Assembly (NCBI RefSeq): GCF_004340905.1
Contig: NZ_SLXD01000021.1
Span: 1 to 45,649, forward strand
Source: Rubrivivax gelatinosus
Lineage (GTDB): Bacteria > Pseudomonadota > Gammaproteobacteria > Burkholderiales > Burkholderiaceae_C
DNA length: 45,649 nucleotides
Reading direction: 5' to 3'
The notes under the pieces were generated by a model. It made no database searches. It had not been told where the DNA came from and saw only the letters and a list, made by a program, of their open reading frames with translations. The stretch's first letter is position 1. Every line of letters begins with the position of its first letter. A program made the position numbers and the translations under genes. Shown piece after piece: positions 1 to 7,097 of the stretch.

Positions 1-2
1 CG

Positions 3-170
3 ATCGAGAAGCCGCGCATCGAGCGCCTGGCCCTGCGCGACCTGCCCGAGGCGAAGTACGCCGAGTACACGACGCTGGTCATTCCGCCGCGGGGCCGGCT
101 GGAGCCGGTCTCGGCGGCTCAGACGCCGCAGCCGCAGCCCGAGGCCGACAGTCCCGCCGAGGCCGGCTGA
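3..170 (+). CDS. C-terminal end of an unidentified protein (partial)
   Basis: The first 56 codons of the window form an open frame on the plus strand that ends in TGA at 168-170. It encodes the last 55 residues of a protein whose start lies before the window. The frame has the strong G/C third-position bias of its neighbours, so it is likely real coding sequence. The visible part begins with a mixed charged and hydrophobic segment (IEKPRIERLALRDLP) and ends in a tail rich in Pro, Gln, Ala and Glu that looks disordered. No family motif is visible in this fragment, so no function is assigned. Confidence 0.6.
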   Translation: MEKPRIERLALRDLPEAKYAEYTTLVIPPRGRLEPVSAAQTPQPQPEADSPAEAG

Positions 171-202
171 GGGCGCGCGTCCGGCGACCGCGACCTCGGC
201 CG

Positions 203-247
<45 letters not shown>

Positions 248-255
248 CGGCGGCC

Positions 256-615
256 TCAGGGGCACCACACGCCCTGTTCCTGCACCAGCACCTGTTCGCC
301 TCGCGTCACGCGCAGCTCGCCGGACTCCAGCACCCGGTAGACGGTGTCGCGGTTGCGGAACTCCCAGCCGAGGAAACGGCAGGGGGTGACGCCGTCGGCG
401 CAGCGCGTGTGCAGCGTGTGCCCTTCGAGCCGGATGGCCCGGCCGCTGCGGCGGCTGACGCCGCGGTAGCCGACCTCGGCGCACCCGACCTCGCCTTCAG
501 GGCAGCGCGGCTCGATCGTCACGCGGTAGCCGGGCGTCAGCAGCGTCTGCGCGGGCACGCCGGCGGCAGTGCCCACGAGCACGGCGGCGGCGACGAGGTG
601 GCAAGACGTTTTCAT
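256..615 (-). CDS. Small secreted Cys-containing protein, unknown function
   Basis: This 119-residue protein starts at the ATG at 615; a GTG 15 bases upstream is in frame but less likely. The N-terminus (MKTSCHLVAAAVLVGTAAG, ending VPAQ) is a typical Sec signal peptide with cleavage near Ala-Gln. The mature part of about 95 residues has five cysteines, in the contexts PRCPEG, EVGCAEV, TRCADG, TPCRFLG and VWCP at the very C-terminus. An odd number leaves one unpaired if all others form disulfides. The pattern recalls small conserved hypothetical periplasmic proteins of proteobacteria, but no domain was recognised. It is downstream of and on the same strand as the dctA-type gene, about 35 bp after that gene's stop, so it could be co-transcribed. 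Confidence 0.6.
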   Translation of the reverse strand: MKTSCHLVAAAVLVGTAAGVPAQTLLTPGYRVTIEPRCPEGEVGCAEVGYRGVSRRSGRAIRLEGHTLHTRCADGVTPCRFLGWEFRNRDTVYRVLESGELRVTRGEQVLVQEQGVWCP

Positions 616-652
616 GGCCGGCCGCGCCACTGTAGCGCGGCCGGCCGGCGCG

Positions 653-2017
653 TCAGCGCTGCACCGGCTGCACCGCCGGCGGCACGGCCATCTGCTCGTC
701 GACGGCGTCGAGCACCGCCTCGGGCTCCTGCGCCTGGGCCTGGGTCTCGCCGTCGAGCTGGCGGCGCATGCGCTCGCCGTCCAGGCCGCCGGTCCACTTG
801 GCGACCACCAGCGTCGCGACGCCGTTGCCGATCAGGTTGGTCAGCGCGCGCGCCTCGGACATGAAGCGGTCGATGCCCAGGATCAGCGCCAGGCCCGCCA
901 CCGGCACGTGGCCCACGGCCGACAGCGTCGCCGCGAGCACGATGAAGCCGCTGCCGGTGACCCCGGCGGCGCCCTTGGAGGTCAGCAGCAGCACCAGCAG
1001 CAAGGTGAGCTGCTGGGTCAGCGTCATCGGCGTGTCGGTGGCCTGGGCGATGAAGACCGCGGCCATCGTCAGGTAGATCGAGGTGCCGTCGAGGTTGAAC
1101 GAATAACCCGTCGGGATCACCAGGCCGACGACCGACTTGCGCGCCCCCAGGTTCTCCAGCTTGGCCATCATGCGCGGCAGCACCGACTCCGACGACGAGG
1201 TGCCCAGCACGATCAGCAGTTCTTCCTTGATGTAGCGGCAGAACTTCCAGACCGAGAAGCCGTGCGCCCGCGCGATCGCGCCGAGCACGACGAAGATGAA
1301 CAGCAGGCAGGTGGCGTAGAAGGTGGCCATCAGCGCGCCCAGCGACACCAGCGTGCCGACGCCGTACTTGCCGATCGTGAACGCCATCGCGCCGAACGCA
1401 CCGATCGGCGCCACCTTCATGATGAAGCCGACGATGCCGAACAGCACGTGGCTGGTCTTCTCGATGAACTCGAACACCATCGAGCCGCGGCCGCCGAAAC
1501 GGTGCAACGCGAAACCGAACAGCACCGAGAAGAACAGCACCTGCAGGATCTCGCCCTTGGCGAACGCGTCGACGACGGTGGTCGGAATGACATGCAGCAG
1601 GAAGTCGACCGTGCCCTCCATCTTGCCGGGGCCGGTGTAGGCGGCGACCGCGGCGCCGTTGAGCGTCGCCGGGTCGACGTGCATGCCGACGCCGGGCTGC
1701 ACGACGTTGATGATCACCAGGCCGATGACGAGCGCGATCGAGCTGACGATCTCGAAGTACAGCAGGGCCAGGCCGCCGGTCCTGCCGACCTGCTTCATGT
1801 CTTCCATGCCGGCGATGCCGACGACGACGGTGCAGAAGATGATCGGGGCGATGATCATCTTGATCAGCTTGATGAAGCCGTCGCCCAGCGGCTTCATCGC
1901 GGCGCCCGTCTCGGGCCAGAAGTGGCCTAATGCGACGCCAAAAGCAATTGCAATAAGTACTTGTACGTACAGGGAACGATAAAAAGGTCGATTAGCGCTG
2001 CTCGAATTCACTGACAT
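653..2017 (-). CDS. dctA: C4-dicarboxylate:cation symporter, DctA type
   Basis: This 454-residue integral membrane protein belongs to the dicarboxylate/amino acid:cation symporter (DAACS) family. It would import succinate, fumarate and malate with H+ or Na+ across the inner membrane. Visible family signatures are the serine-rich re-entrant loop GTSSSESVLPRMM, the following GYSFNLDGTSIY segment, and the C-terminal substrate region IDRFMSEARALTNLIGNGVAT. About eight hydrophobic segments precede a short polar Glu/Gln-rich tail. Length fits DctA. The start is uncertain. The ATG at 2017 is directly abutted by GGGGAG, while a GTG two codons later (2011) has the same GGGGAG at a better spacing of 6 nt, so translation may begin there. 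A small palindrome, CCCGAATCGGG, lies upstream at 2069-2079. Substrate specificity among DAACS members cannot be settled from sequence alone, but the DctA signature is strong. Confidence 0.9.
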   Translation of the reverse strand: MSVNSSSANRPFYRSLYVQVLIAIAFGVALGHFWPETGAAMKPLGDGFIKLIKMIIAPIIFCTVVVGIAGMEDMKQVGRTGGLALLYFEIVSSIALVIGLVIINVVQPGVGMHVDPATLNGAAVAAYTGPGKMEGTVDFLLHVIPTTVVDAFAKGEILQVLFFSVLFGFALHRFGGRGSMVFEFIEKTSHVLFGIVGFIMKVAPIGAFGAMAFTIGKYGVGTLVSLGALMATFYATCLLFIFVVLGAIARAHGFSVWKFCRYIKEELLIVLGTSSSESVLPRMMAKLENLGARKSVVGLVIPTGYSFNLDGTSIYLTMAAVFIAQATDTPMTLTQQLTLLLVLLLTSKGAAGVTGSGFIVLAATLSAVGHVPVAGLALILGIDRFMSEARALTNLIGNGVATLVVAKWTGGLDGERMRRQLDGETQAQAQEPEAVLDAVDEQMAVPPAVQPVQR

Positions 2018-2141
2018 CTCCCCGCATCGACAACTCGCGCGGAAATGCAATTGTGACATTAGGGCAATCCCGATTCGGGAAAACCCATGGCAGCGCGTGA
2101 CGGCGCGCAGGAGTCGGGTGCGGCGGCGCTGCGCCCGGATG

Positions 2142-2450
2142 TCAGCGGCGGCCGCAGCCCAGGCGCCGCAGCAGGGACTCGGCCTCCAGGCGGCAGGCCT
2201 CGGCCAGCGGGCCGCGCAGCACGCCGTGTTCGTCGAAGTGGCGCGCCTCGAGCAGCGGGATGATCGCGGCGAGTTCGTCGGGGCCGGCGCCGACGAGCAG
2301 CACCTCGGGCAGGCCGGCCAGGGCCTGCTTGAGCCGGCGCGCGACCACGCGGTACTCCAGCGGATGCAGCAGGAGTGCCCCGGTGTCCATGTCGCCGAGG
2401 CGGCGGGCGAGGTCGAGGACGTAGAGGCGGCGGGCGGCGAGAGCGGTCAT
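2142..2450 (-). CDS. Hypothetical protein, 102 aa
   Basis: This frame encodes a 102-residue soluble-looking protein from the ATG at 2450 to a TGA at 2142. Codon usage is strongly GC3-biased, which supports it as a gene. The sequence is rich in Leu, Ala, Arg and Glu and probably alpha-helical. It has a central hydrophobic stretch, LPEVLLVGAGPDELAAIIPLLEAR, with the look of a beta strand, turn and helix. No recognised domain and no strong ribosome binding site were found. It is transcribed away from the SPFH gene and toward dctA, whose start lies 125 bp downstream. A longer in-frame extension to 2549 exists but is arginine-rich and unlikely to be translated. Confidence 0.5.
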   Translation of the reverse strand: MTALAARRLYVLDLARRLGDMDTGALLLHPLEYRVVARRLKQALAGLPEVLLVGAGPDELAAIIPLLEARHFDEHGVLRGPLAEACRLEAESLLRRLGCGRR

Positions 2451-2629
2451 CGGGAGGTCGGCCGGGTGGCGAGAAACTGACGCAAGGATGGCCCGCCGCG
2501 GCCGGCTCCGATCGATGCAAGAACGGGCGACAAGGCCCGCAGTTCGCATTCAAGTCCTGCCACAGGCCTCTCGGGGCCGTCCCGACCGGCCCGCCGGGCC
2601 GCGAAGACGCCACGGCCCCAGGCCTGCGC

Positions 2630-2668
2630 TTGACGCCGAGCGCCAAGCCGCCCTAGAGTGATATCACT
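2630..2668 (+). promoter_or_regulatory. Promoter with palindromic operator before the SPFH-RHH pair
   Basis: A sigma-70-like promoter is visible: TTGACG at 2630-2635, an 18-nt spacer, and TAGAGT at 2654-2659. The perfect 12-bp palindrome AGTGATATCACT occupies 2657-2668, overlaps the end of the -10 box, and lies 24 nt before the ATG of the SPFH gene. A dimeric repressor bound there would block RNA polymerase. The second gene of the unit encodes a ribbon-helix-helix protein, a class that binds such short palindromes, so autoregulation is the natural inference. The palindrome is seen directly; its binding partner is inferred. Confidence 0.6.
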
Positions 2669-2691
2669 TTGACATCAGCCGGAGCGCCAGG

Positions 2692-3606
2692 ATGAGCCTC
2701 GAGAACACCGTCCACGAACGCCCCGCGCGCTCGCACAACGGCTGGCCGTTCGTCGCACTGGGGCTGCTGATGGTCGCGGCCAGCATCGCGGCCCTCGTCA
2801 CGATGCTGCGCCCGCAGCCGGCACTGGGCCTGGCGACGCACCTGCTGCTCACCGTGCTGCTGCTGCCCGGCGGCCTGCTGGTCTGGGGCGGGCTCTACGT
2901 GCTGCAGCCCAACCAGGCGGCGCTGCTGCTGTTCTTCGGCCGCTACTGCGGCACCGACCGCGAGGCCGGGCTGCGCTGGGCCAACCCGTTCACGAGCAAG
3001 CGCAAGATCTCGGTGCGGGCGCACAACTTCAACAGCGACAAGCTCAAGGTCAACGACCTGCGCGGCAACCCGATCGAGATCGCCGCCGCGGTGCTCTGGC
3101 GCGTCGAGGACACGGCGCGGGCGCTGTTCGAGGTCGAGGACTACGAGGCCTACGTGCTGACCCAGGCCGAGGCCGCGGTGCGCCACCTGGCCTCGCGCTA
3201 CGCCTACGACAACCTCGAGGCCGAGGGCACGGCCGCCGCGCCCGAGGTGACGCTGCGCTCGTCGACCGACGAGGTCAGCGCCGGGCTGCGCGCCGAGCTG
3301 CAGGCGCGCTTCGCCCAGGCCGGGATCGTCGTCGTCGACGCCAAGCTGACCCACCTGGCCTACGCGCCCGAGATCGCCGGCACGATGCTGCGCCGCCAGC
3401 AGGCCGAGGCCGTCGTCGCGGCGCGCGCCAAGATCGTCCAGGGCGCCGTCGGCATGGTGGAGCTGGCGCTGCAGGGGCTGCAGCAGCGTGGCCTGGTCGA
3501 ACTCGACGACGAGCGCAAGGCGGCGATGGTGAGCAACCTGCTCGTCGTGCTCTGTGCCGACCGCGACGCGACGCCGGTGGTCAACACCGGCACCCTTTAC
3601 GCCTGA
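2692..3606 (+). CDS. SPFH/band 7 domain membrane protein
   Basis: This 304-residue protein of the SPFH (stomatin, prohibitin, flotillin, HflK/C) superfamily starts at the ATG at 2692, 24 nt downstream of the palindromic operator. Two hydrophobic segments near residues 19-40 and 50-72 anchor the N-terminus. The band 7 domain follows, with recognisable stretches QPNQAALLLFFGRY, GLRWANPF, DLRGNPIEIAAAVLWRVED and the RRQQAEAVVAARAKIVQGAV helix. Family members form oligomeric membrane scaffolds and often act with proteases or in stress and membrane microdomains. The actual role of this member is unknown. The stop is 13 nt before the start of the RHH gene, so the two are very probably one transcript. 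Because the partner is a DNA-binding protein and not an NfeD-type protease, this differs from the classic slipin-NfeD operon. Confidence 0.85.
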   Translation: MSLENTVHERPARSHNGWPFVALGLLMVAASIAALVTMLRPQPALGLATHLLLTVLLLPGGLLVWGGLYVLQPNQAALLLFFGRYCGTDREAGLRWANPFTSKRKISVRAHNFNSDKLKVNDLRGNPIEIAAAVLWRVEDTARALFEVEDYEAYVLTQAEAAVRHLASRYAYDNLEAEGTAAAPEVTLRSSTDEVSAGLRAELQARFAQAGIVVVDAKLTHLAYAPEIAGTMLRRQQAEAVVAARAKIVQGAVGMVELALQGLQQRGLVELDDERKAAMVSNLLVVLCADRDATPVVNTGTLYA

Positions 3607-3619
3607 ACGGCGCTCGGCC

Positions 3620-3835
3620 GTGGCCAGCCCCGGCAAGAAGGCCTTCGCGCTGCGCATCGACCCGCTGCTGTGGGCCGAGGTCGAGCGCCTGGCCGCCGCC
3701 GACCTGCGCAGCGTCAATGCCGAGGTCGAGGTCCTGCTGCGCGAGGCGCTGCGCCTGCGCCTCGGTGACGCGGCCGTGTCCCGCCTGACACGAGCCCGCC
3801 GGGCCGGCGGCAGCAGCGCCGACGCCCCCCCCTGA
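3620..3835 (+). CDS. Small ribbon-helix-helix (Arc/CopG-like) DNA-binding protein
   Basis: This 71-residue basic protein begins at a GTG at 3620, 13 nt after the SPFH gene. The core GKKAFALRIDPLLWAEVERLAAADLRSVNAEVEVLLREAL has the ribbon-helix-helix layout: a short beta strand (KAFALRID), helix A (PLLWAEVERLAAAD), a turn (LRSVN) and helix B (AEVEVLLREALRLRL). The tail RARRAGGSSADAPP looks disordered. RHH proteins bind palindromic DNA as dimers through the paired beta strands and commonly repress their own operon. The perfect palindrome at 2657-2668 in the upstream promoter is the obvious candidate site. An antitoxin role is possible for this fold, but no toxin-like gene is adjacent. Confidence 0.75.
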   Translation: MASPGKKAFALRIDPLLWAEVERLAAADLRSVNAEVEVLLREALRLRLGDAAVSRLTRARRAGGSSADAPP

Positions 3836-3940
3836 AGCGTCACCCCCCCACCGGAACGGGGCCGCGACGCCCCTCGTGGCGTGGCGCAGGCGCCGCGGCG
3901 GGTTACGCTTGCCGCTGTCGCCCGCCAACCCCGCCCGTCC

Positions 3941-5581
3941 ATGATCGTCACGCGTGTCACCACGACCCCGATCGCCGGCATGAAGCCCGGCACCAGCGGC
4001 CTGCGCAAGAAGGTCGCCGAGTTCTCCCGCCCGCACTACGTCGAGAACTTCGTGCAGTCGGTGTTCGATGCCGTGCGCCCCGAGGCCGGCTTCGGCGGGC
4101 TGACGCTGGTCGTCGGCGGCGACGGCCGCTTCCACAACCGGGAAGCCATCCAGACCGTGATCCGCATGGCCGCGGCCAACGGCTTCGCGCGTGTCCTCGT
4201 CGGTGCCGGCGGGATCCTGTCGACGCCGGCAGCGTCCTGCGTGATCCGCGCCCACCAGGCCTTCGGCGGGCTGATCCTCTCGGCCAGCCACAACCCCGGC
4301 GGCCCCGACGGCGACTTCGGCATCAAGTTCAACGCCGCCAACGGCGGCCCGGCGCCCGAGCGCGTCACCGACGCGATCCACGCCCGCACGCTGGCCATCA
4401 CCGAATACCTGACGGTCGACACGCCCGACCTCGACCTCGACACCCCGGGAACACGCGCGCTGGGCTCGCTGGCCGTCGAGGTGGTCGACCCGGTGGCCGA
4501 CTACCTGGCGCTGATGCAGCGCCTGTTCGACTTCGACGCGCTGCGCGCGCTGTTCGCCCGCGGTTTCCGGCTGCGCTTTGACGCGATGCACGCCGTCACC
4601 GGGCCCTATGCGCACGCGATCTTCGAACGTGAGCTCGGGGCGCCGGCCGGCACGGTGCTCAACGGCACGCCTCTGCCCGACTTCGGCGGCCACCACCCCG
4701 ACCCCAACCTCGTGCACGCCCGGGCGCTGTACGACGAGATGATGGGCCCCGACGCGCCCGATCTCGGTGCCGCCTCCGACGGCGACGGCGACCGCAACCT
4801 GATCATCGGCCGCGGCATCTTCGTGTCCCCGTCGGACTCGCTGGCGATGCTCGCGGCCAACGCGCGCTGCGCCCCGGCCTATGCCCAGGGCCTGGCCGGC
4901 GTCGCACGCTCGATGCCCACCAGCGCCGCCGTCGACCGCGTCGCCCAGGCGCTGGGCATCCCCTGCTACGAGACGCCCACCGGCTGGAAGTTCTTCGGCA
5001 ACCTGCTCGACGCCGGCCGCATCACGCTGTGCGGCGAAGAAAGCGCCGGCACCGGCAGCGACCACGTGCGCGAGAAGGACGGCGTCTGGGCGGTGCTGCT
5101 GTGGCTGAGCATCCTGGCCACGCGCGGCCAGAGCGTGCGCGAGATCGCCGAGTCGCACTGGGCCACCTACGGCCGCCACTACTACACACGCCACGATTAC
5201 GAGGACGTCGAGACCGAGGCGGCGCAAGGCCTGATGGAACACCTGCTCAGCCGCCTGCCGCACATGCCGGGCGAATCCATTGCCGGCCGGCGCATCGTGC
5301 TGGCCGACGACTTCGCGTACACCGACCCCGTCGACGGCAGCGTCTCGAAGCACCAGGGCCTGCGCATCGGTTTCCACGACGGCTCGCGCATCGTCTACCG
5401 GCTGTCGGGCACCGGCACCAGCGGCGCGACGCTGCGTGTCTACATCGAACGGTTCGAACCCGACCCGGCACGCCACGGGCTCGACCCGCAAACGGCGCTG
5501 GCGCCGCTGATCACCCTGGCCCGCGACATCGCGGGCATCCCGGCGTGGACCGGCCGCGAAGCGCCGGACGTCATCACCTGA
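3941..5581 (+). CDS. pgm: Alpha-D-glucose phosphate-specific phosphoglucomutase
   Basis: This 546-residue enzyme interconverts glucose 1-phosphate and glucose 6-phosphate, linking central metabolism to glycogen, maltodextrin and trehalose synthesis. Visible motifs are the phosphoserine loop SASHNPGG (catalytic Ser at residue 116), the metal-binding loop SDGDGDRN near residue 280, the sugar-binding segment CGEESAGTGSDHVREKDG, and the C-terminal phosphate-binding RLSGTGTSGATLRVYIE. Length matches the large eukaryote-like Pgm group and not the shorter AlgC/ManB enzymes. The ATG at 3941 is followed by MIVTRVTTTPIAGMKPGTSGLRKK, a normal N-terminus for the family, whereas the longer frame upstream has no family similarity. 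malQ follows after 11 nt, so pgm, malQ and treZ look like one operon. Confidence 0.95.
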   Translation: MIVTRVTTTPIAGMKPGTSGLRKKVAEFSRPHYVENFVQSVFDAVRPEAGFGGLTLVVGGDGRFHNREAIQTVIRMAAANGFARVLVGAGGILSTPAASCVIRAHQAFGGLILSASHNPGGPDGDFGIKFNAANGGPAPERVTDAIHARTLAITEYLTVDTPDLDLDTPGTRALGSLAVEVVDPVADYLALMQRLFDFDALRALFARGFRLRFDAMHAVTGPYAHAIFERELGAPAGTVLNGTPLPDFGGHHPDPNLVHARALYDEMMGPDAPDLGAASDGDGDRNLIIGRGIFVSPSDSLAMLAANARCAPAYAQGLAGVARSMPTSAAVDRVAQALGIPCYETPTGWKFFGNLLDAGRITLCGEESAGTGSDHVREKDGVWAVLLWLSILATRGQSVREIAESHWATYGRHYYTRHDYEDVETEAAQGLMEHLLSRLPHMPGESIAGRRIVLADDFAYTDPVDGSVSKHQGLRIGFHDGSRIVYRLSGTGTSGATLRVYIERFEPDPARHGLDPQTALAPLITLARDIAGIPAWTGREAPDVIT

Positions 5582-5592
5582 GACCCGTCTCC

Positions 5593-7086
5593 ATGCGTTT
5601 TCCCCGTCGCAGCGGCGTGCTGCTGCATCCCACTTCCCTGCCCGGCCCGCACGGCTCGGGCGACTTCGGCGCCGGCGCCTACCACTTCATCGACTGGCTG
5701 GCCGTCGGCGGCCAGAAGCTCTGGCAGATCCTGCCGCTGGGCGGCATCGGCCCGGGCAACTCGCCGTACATGAGCAGCTCGGCCTTTGCGGGCAACGTGC
5801 TGCTCGTCGACCTCGACGACCTCGCGCAGCACGGCTGGCTGGAGCCCGACGAACTCGCGCCGCCGCCCGGTGCCGAGGACCGCCAGGTGAACTTCGACGC
5901 CGTCGTGCCCTTCCGCATGGACCGGCTGGCGCGCGCCGCGGGCCGTTTCGCCGCCTCGGCGAGCGCCGCCGAGCGCGCCGACCTGGCCGCGTTCAAGGCC
6001 GCCAACGCCGACTGGCTCGAGGACTACGCGCTGTTCATGGCGCTGGCCGAAGCCCATCCGGGCCGCTGGAGCGACTGGCCGGCGCCGCTGGCGAAGCGCG
6101 AGAAAAAGGCCCTGGCCACGGCGCGCAGGCAGCACGCCGAACGCGTGGACTTCTGGACCTTTTGCCAGTGGCGCTTCTTCCGCCAGTGGGAGCGACTGCG
6201 CGCCTACGCCCACACGCGCGGCGTGCAGATCGTCGGCGACGCGCCGATCTTCATCGCCCACCACAGCGCCGAGGTCTGGGCACGGCCGGAGCTGTTCATC
6301 CTCGATGCACGCGGCGAACCCAGCGTCATCGCCGGCGTGCCGCCCGACGGTTTTTCGGCCACCGGCCAGCGCTGGGGCAACCCGCTGTACCGCTGGGAGG
6401 CGCACGCCGCCGAAGGTTTCGCCTGGTGGATCCAGCGCATCAGACGCAGCTTCGAGCTCGTCGACCTGCTGCGCATCGACCACTTCCGCGGCTTCGCGGC
6501 GTACTGGGAGATCCCGGCGAGCGAGCCGACGGCGGTCAACGGCCGCTGGGTGCCGGCGCCGGGCGAGGCGCTGTTCGAGGCCATCGCCGCGGCGCTGGGC
6601 GAACTGCCGGTCATCGCCGAGGACCTGGGCGTCATCACGCCCGATGTCGACGCGCTGCGCAAACGTTTCGCCTTCCCAGGCATGCGCATCCTGCAGTTCG
6701 CCTGGGGCGAGGACATCAACGCCGAGCACCGTTTCCTGCCGCACCGCTACGAGCCCGACACCGTCGTCTACAGCGGCACGCACGACAACGACACCACCCT
6801 CGGCTGGTACGCCAGCGCCAGCGAGGCCTCGCGCAACCACCTGCGCGAGTACCTCGCGACCGACGGCCACACGCCGCACTGGGACCTGATCCGCTGCGCC
6901 TGCGCCAGCGTCGCCGACACCGCGATCTACCCGATGCAGGACGTGATGGGACTGGACGGCCGCCACCGGATGAACTTCCCCGGCACCGGCAGCGGCAACT
7001 GGGCCTGGCGTTTCAGCTGGAACGAGGTGCCGCCGGAGGCTGCGACACGGCTGCACCGCATGGCGCAGCTCTACGACAGGCTCTGA
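5593..7086 (+). CDS. malQ: 4-alpha-glucanotransferase (amylomaltase)
   Basis: This 497-residue enzyme belongs to glycoside hydrolase family 77. It transfers alpha-1,4-glucan segments between maltodextrins in the cytoplasm. The N-terminal RRSGVLLHPTSLPGPHGSGDFG, the nucleophile region LLRIDHFRGFAAYWEIPA, the acid/base region LPVIAEDLGVITPDV and the transition-state stabiliser motif YSGTHDNDTTLGW are all present. Length is normal for the short bacterial MalQ form. It starts 11 nt after pgm and ends 11 nt before treZ. Together with Pgm it would recycle the glucans released when TreZ cleaves trehalose from maltooligosyl-trehalose, or feed glucose 1-phosphate use. Confidence 0.95.
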   Translation: MRFPRRSGVLLHPTSLPGPHGSGDFGAGAYHFIDWLAVGGQKLWQILPLGGIGPGNSPYMSSSAFAGNVLLVDLDDLAQHGWLEPDELAPPPGAEDRQVNFDAVVPFRMDRLARAAGRFAASASAAERADLAAFKAANADWLEDYALFMALAEAHPGRWSDWPAPLAKREKKALATARRQHAERVDFWTFCQWRFFRQWERLRAYAHTRGVQIVGDAPIFIAHHSAEVWARPELFILDARGEPSVIAGVPPDGFSATGQRWGNPLYRWEAHAAEGFAWWIQRIRRSFELVDLLRIDHFRGFAAYWEIPASEPTAVNGRWVPAPGEALFEAIAAALGELPVIAEDLGVITPDVDALRKRFAFPGMRILQFAWGEDINAEHRFLPHRYEPDTVVYSGTHDNDTTLGWYASASEASRNHLREYLATDGHTPHWDLIRCACASVADTAIYPMQDVMGLDGRHRMNFPGTGSGNWAWRFSWNEVPPEAATRLHRMAQLYDRL

Positions 7087-7097
7087 GGGCGCGCCCG

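Noticed and set aside
569..1930. Long plus-strand open frame, 453 codons
   Set aside because: It is antisense to dctA, His/Arg/Asp-rich with no family likeness, a typical shadow frame of a GC-rich gene.
2017..2059. Upstream ATG (2059) as the dctA start
   Set aside because: It adds MSQLHFRASCRCGE with no ribosome binding site; GGGGAG lies after it and fits starts at 2017 or 2011.
3620..3835. RHH gene as antitoxin of a toxin-antitoxin pair
   Set aside because: The neighbours are an SPFH protein and phosphoglucomutase; no toxin-like gene is adjacent.
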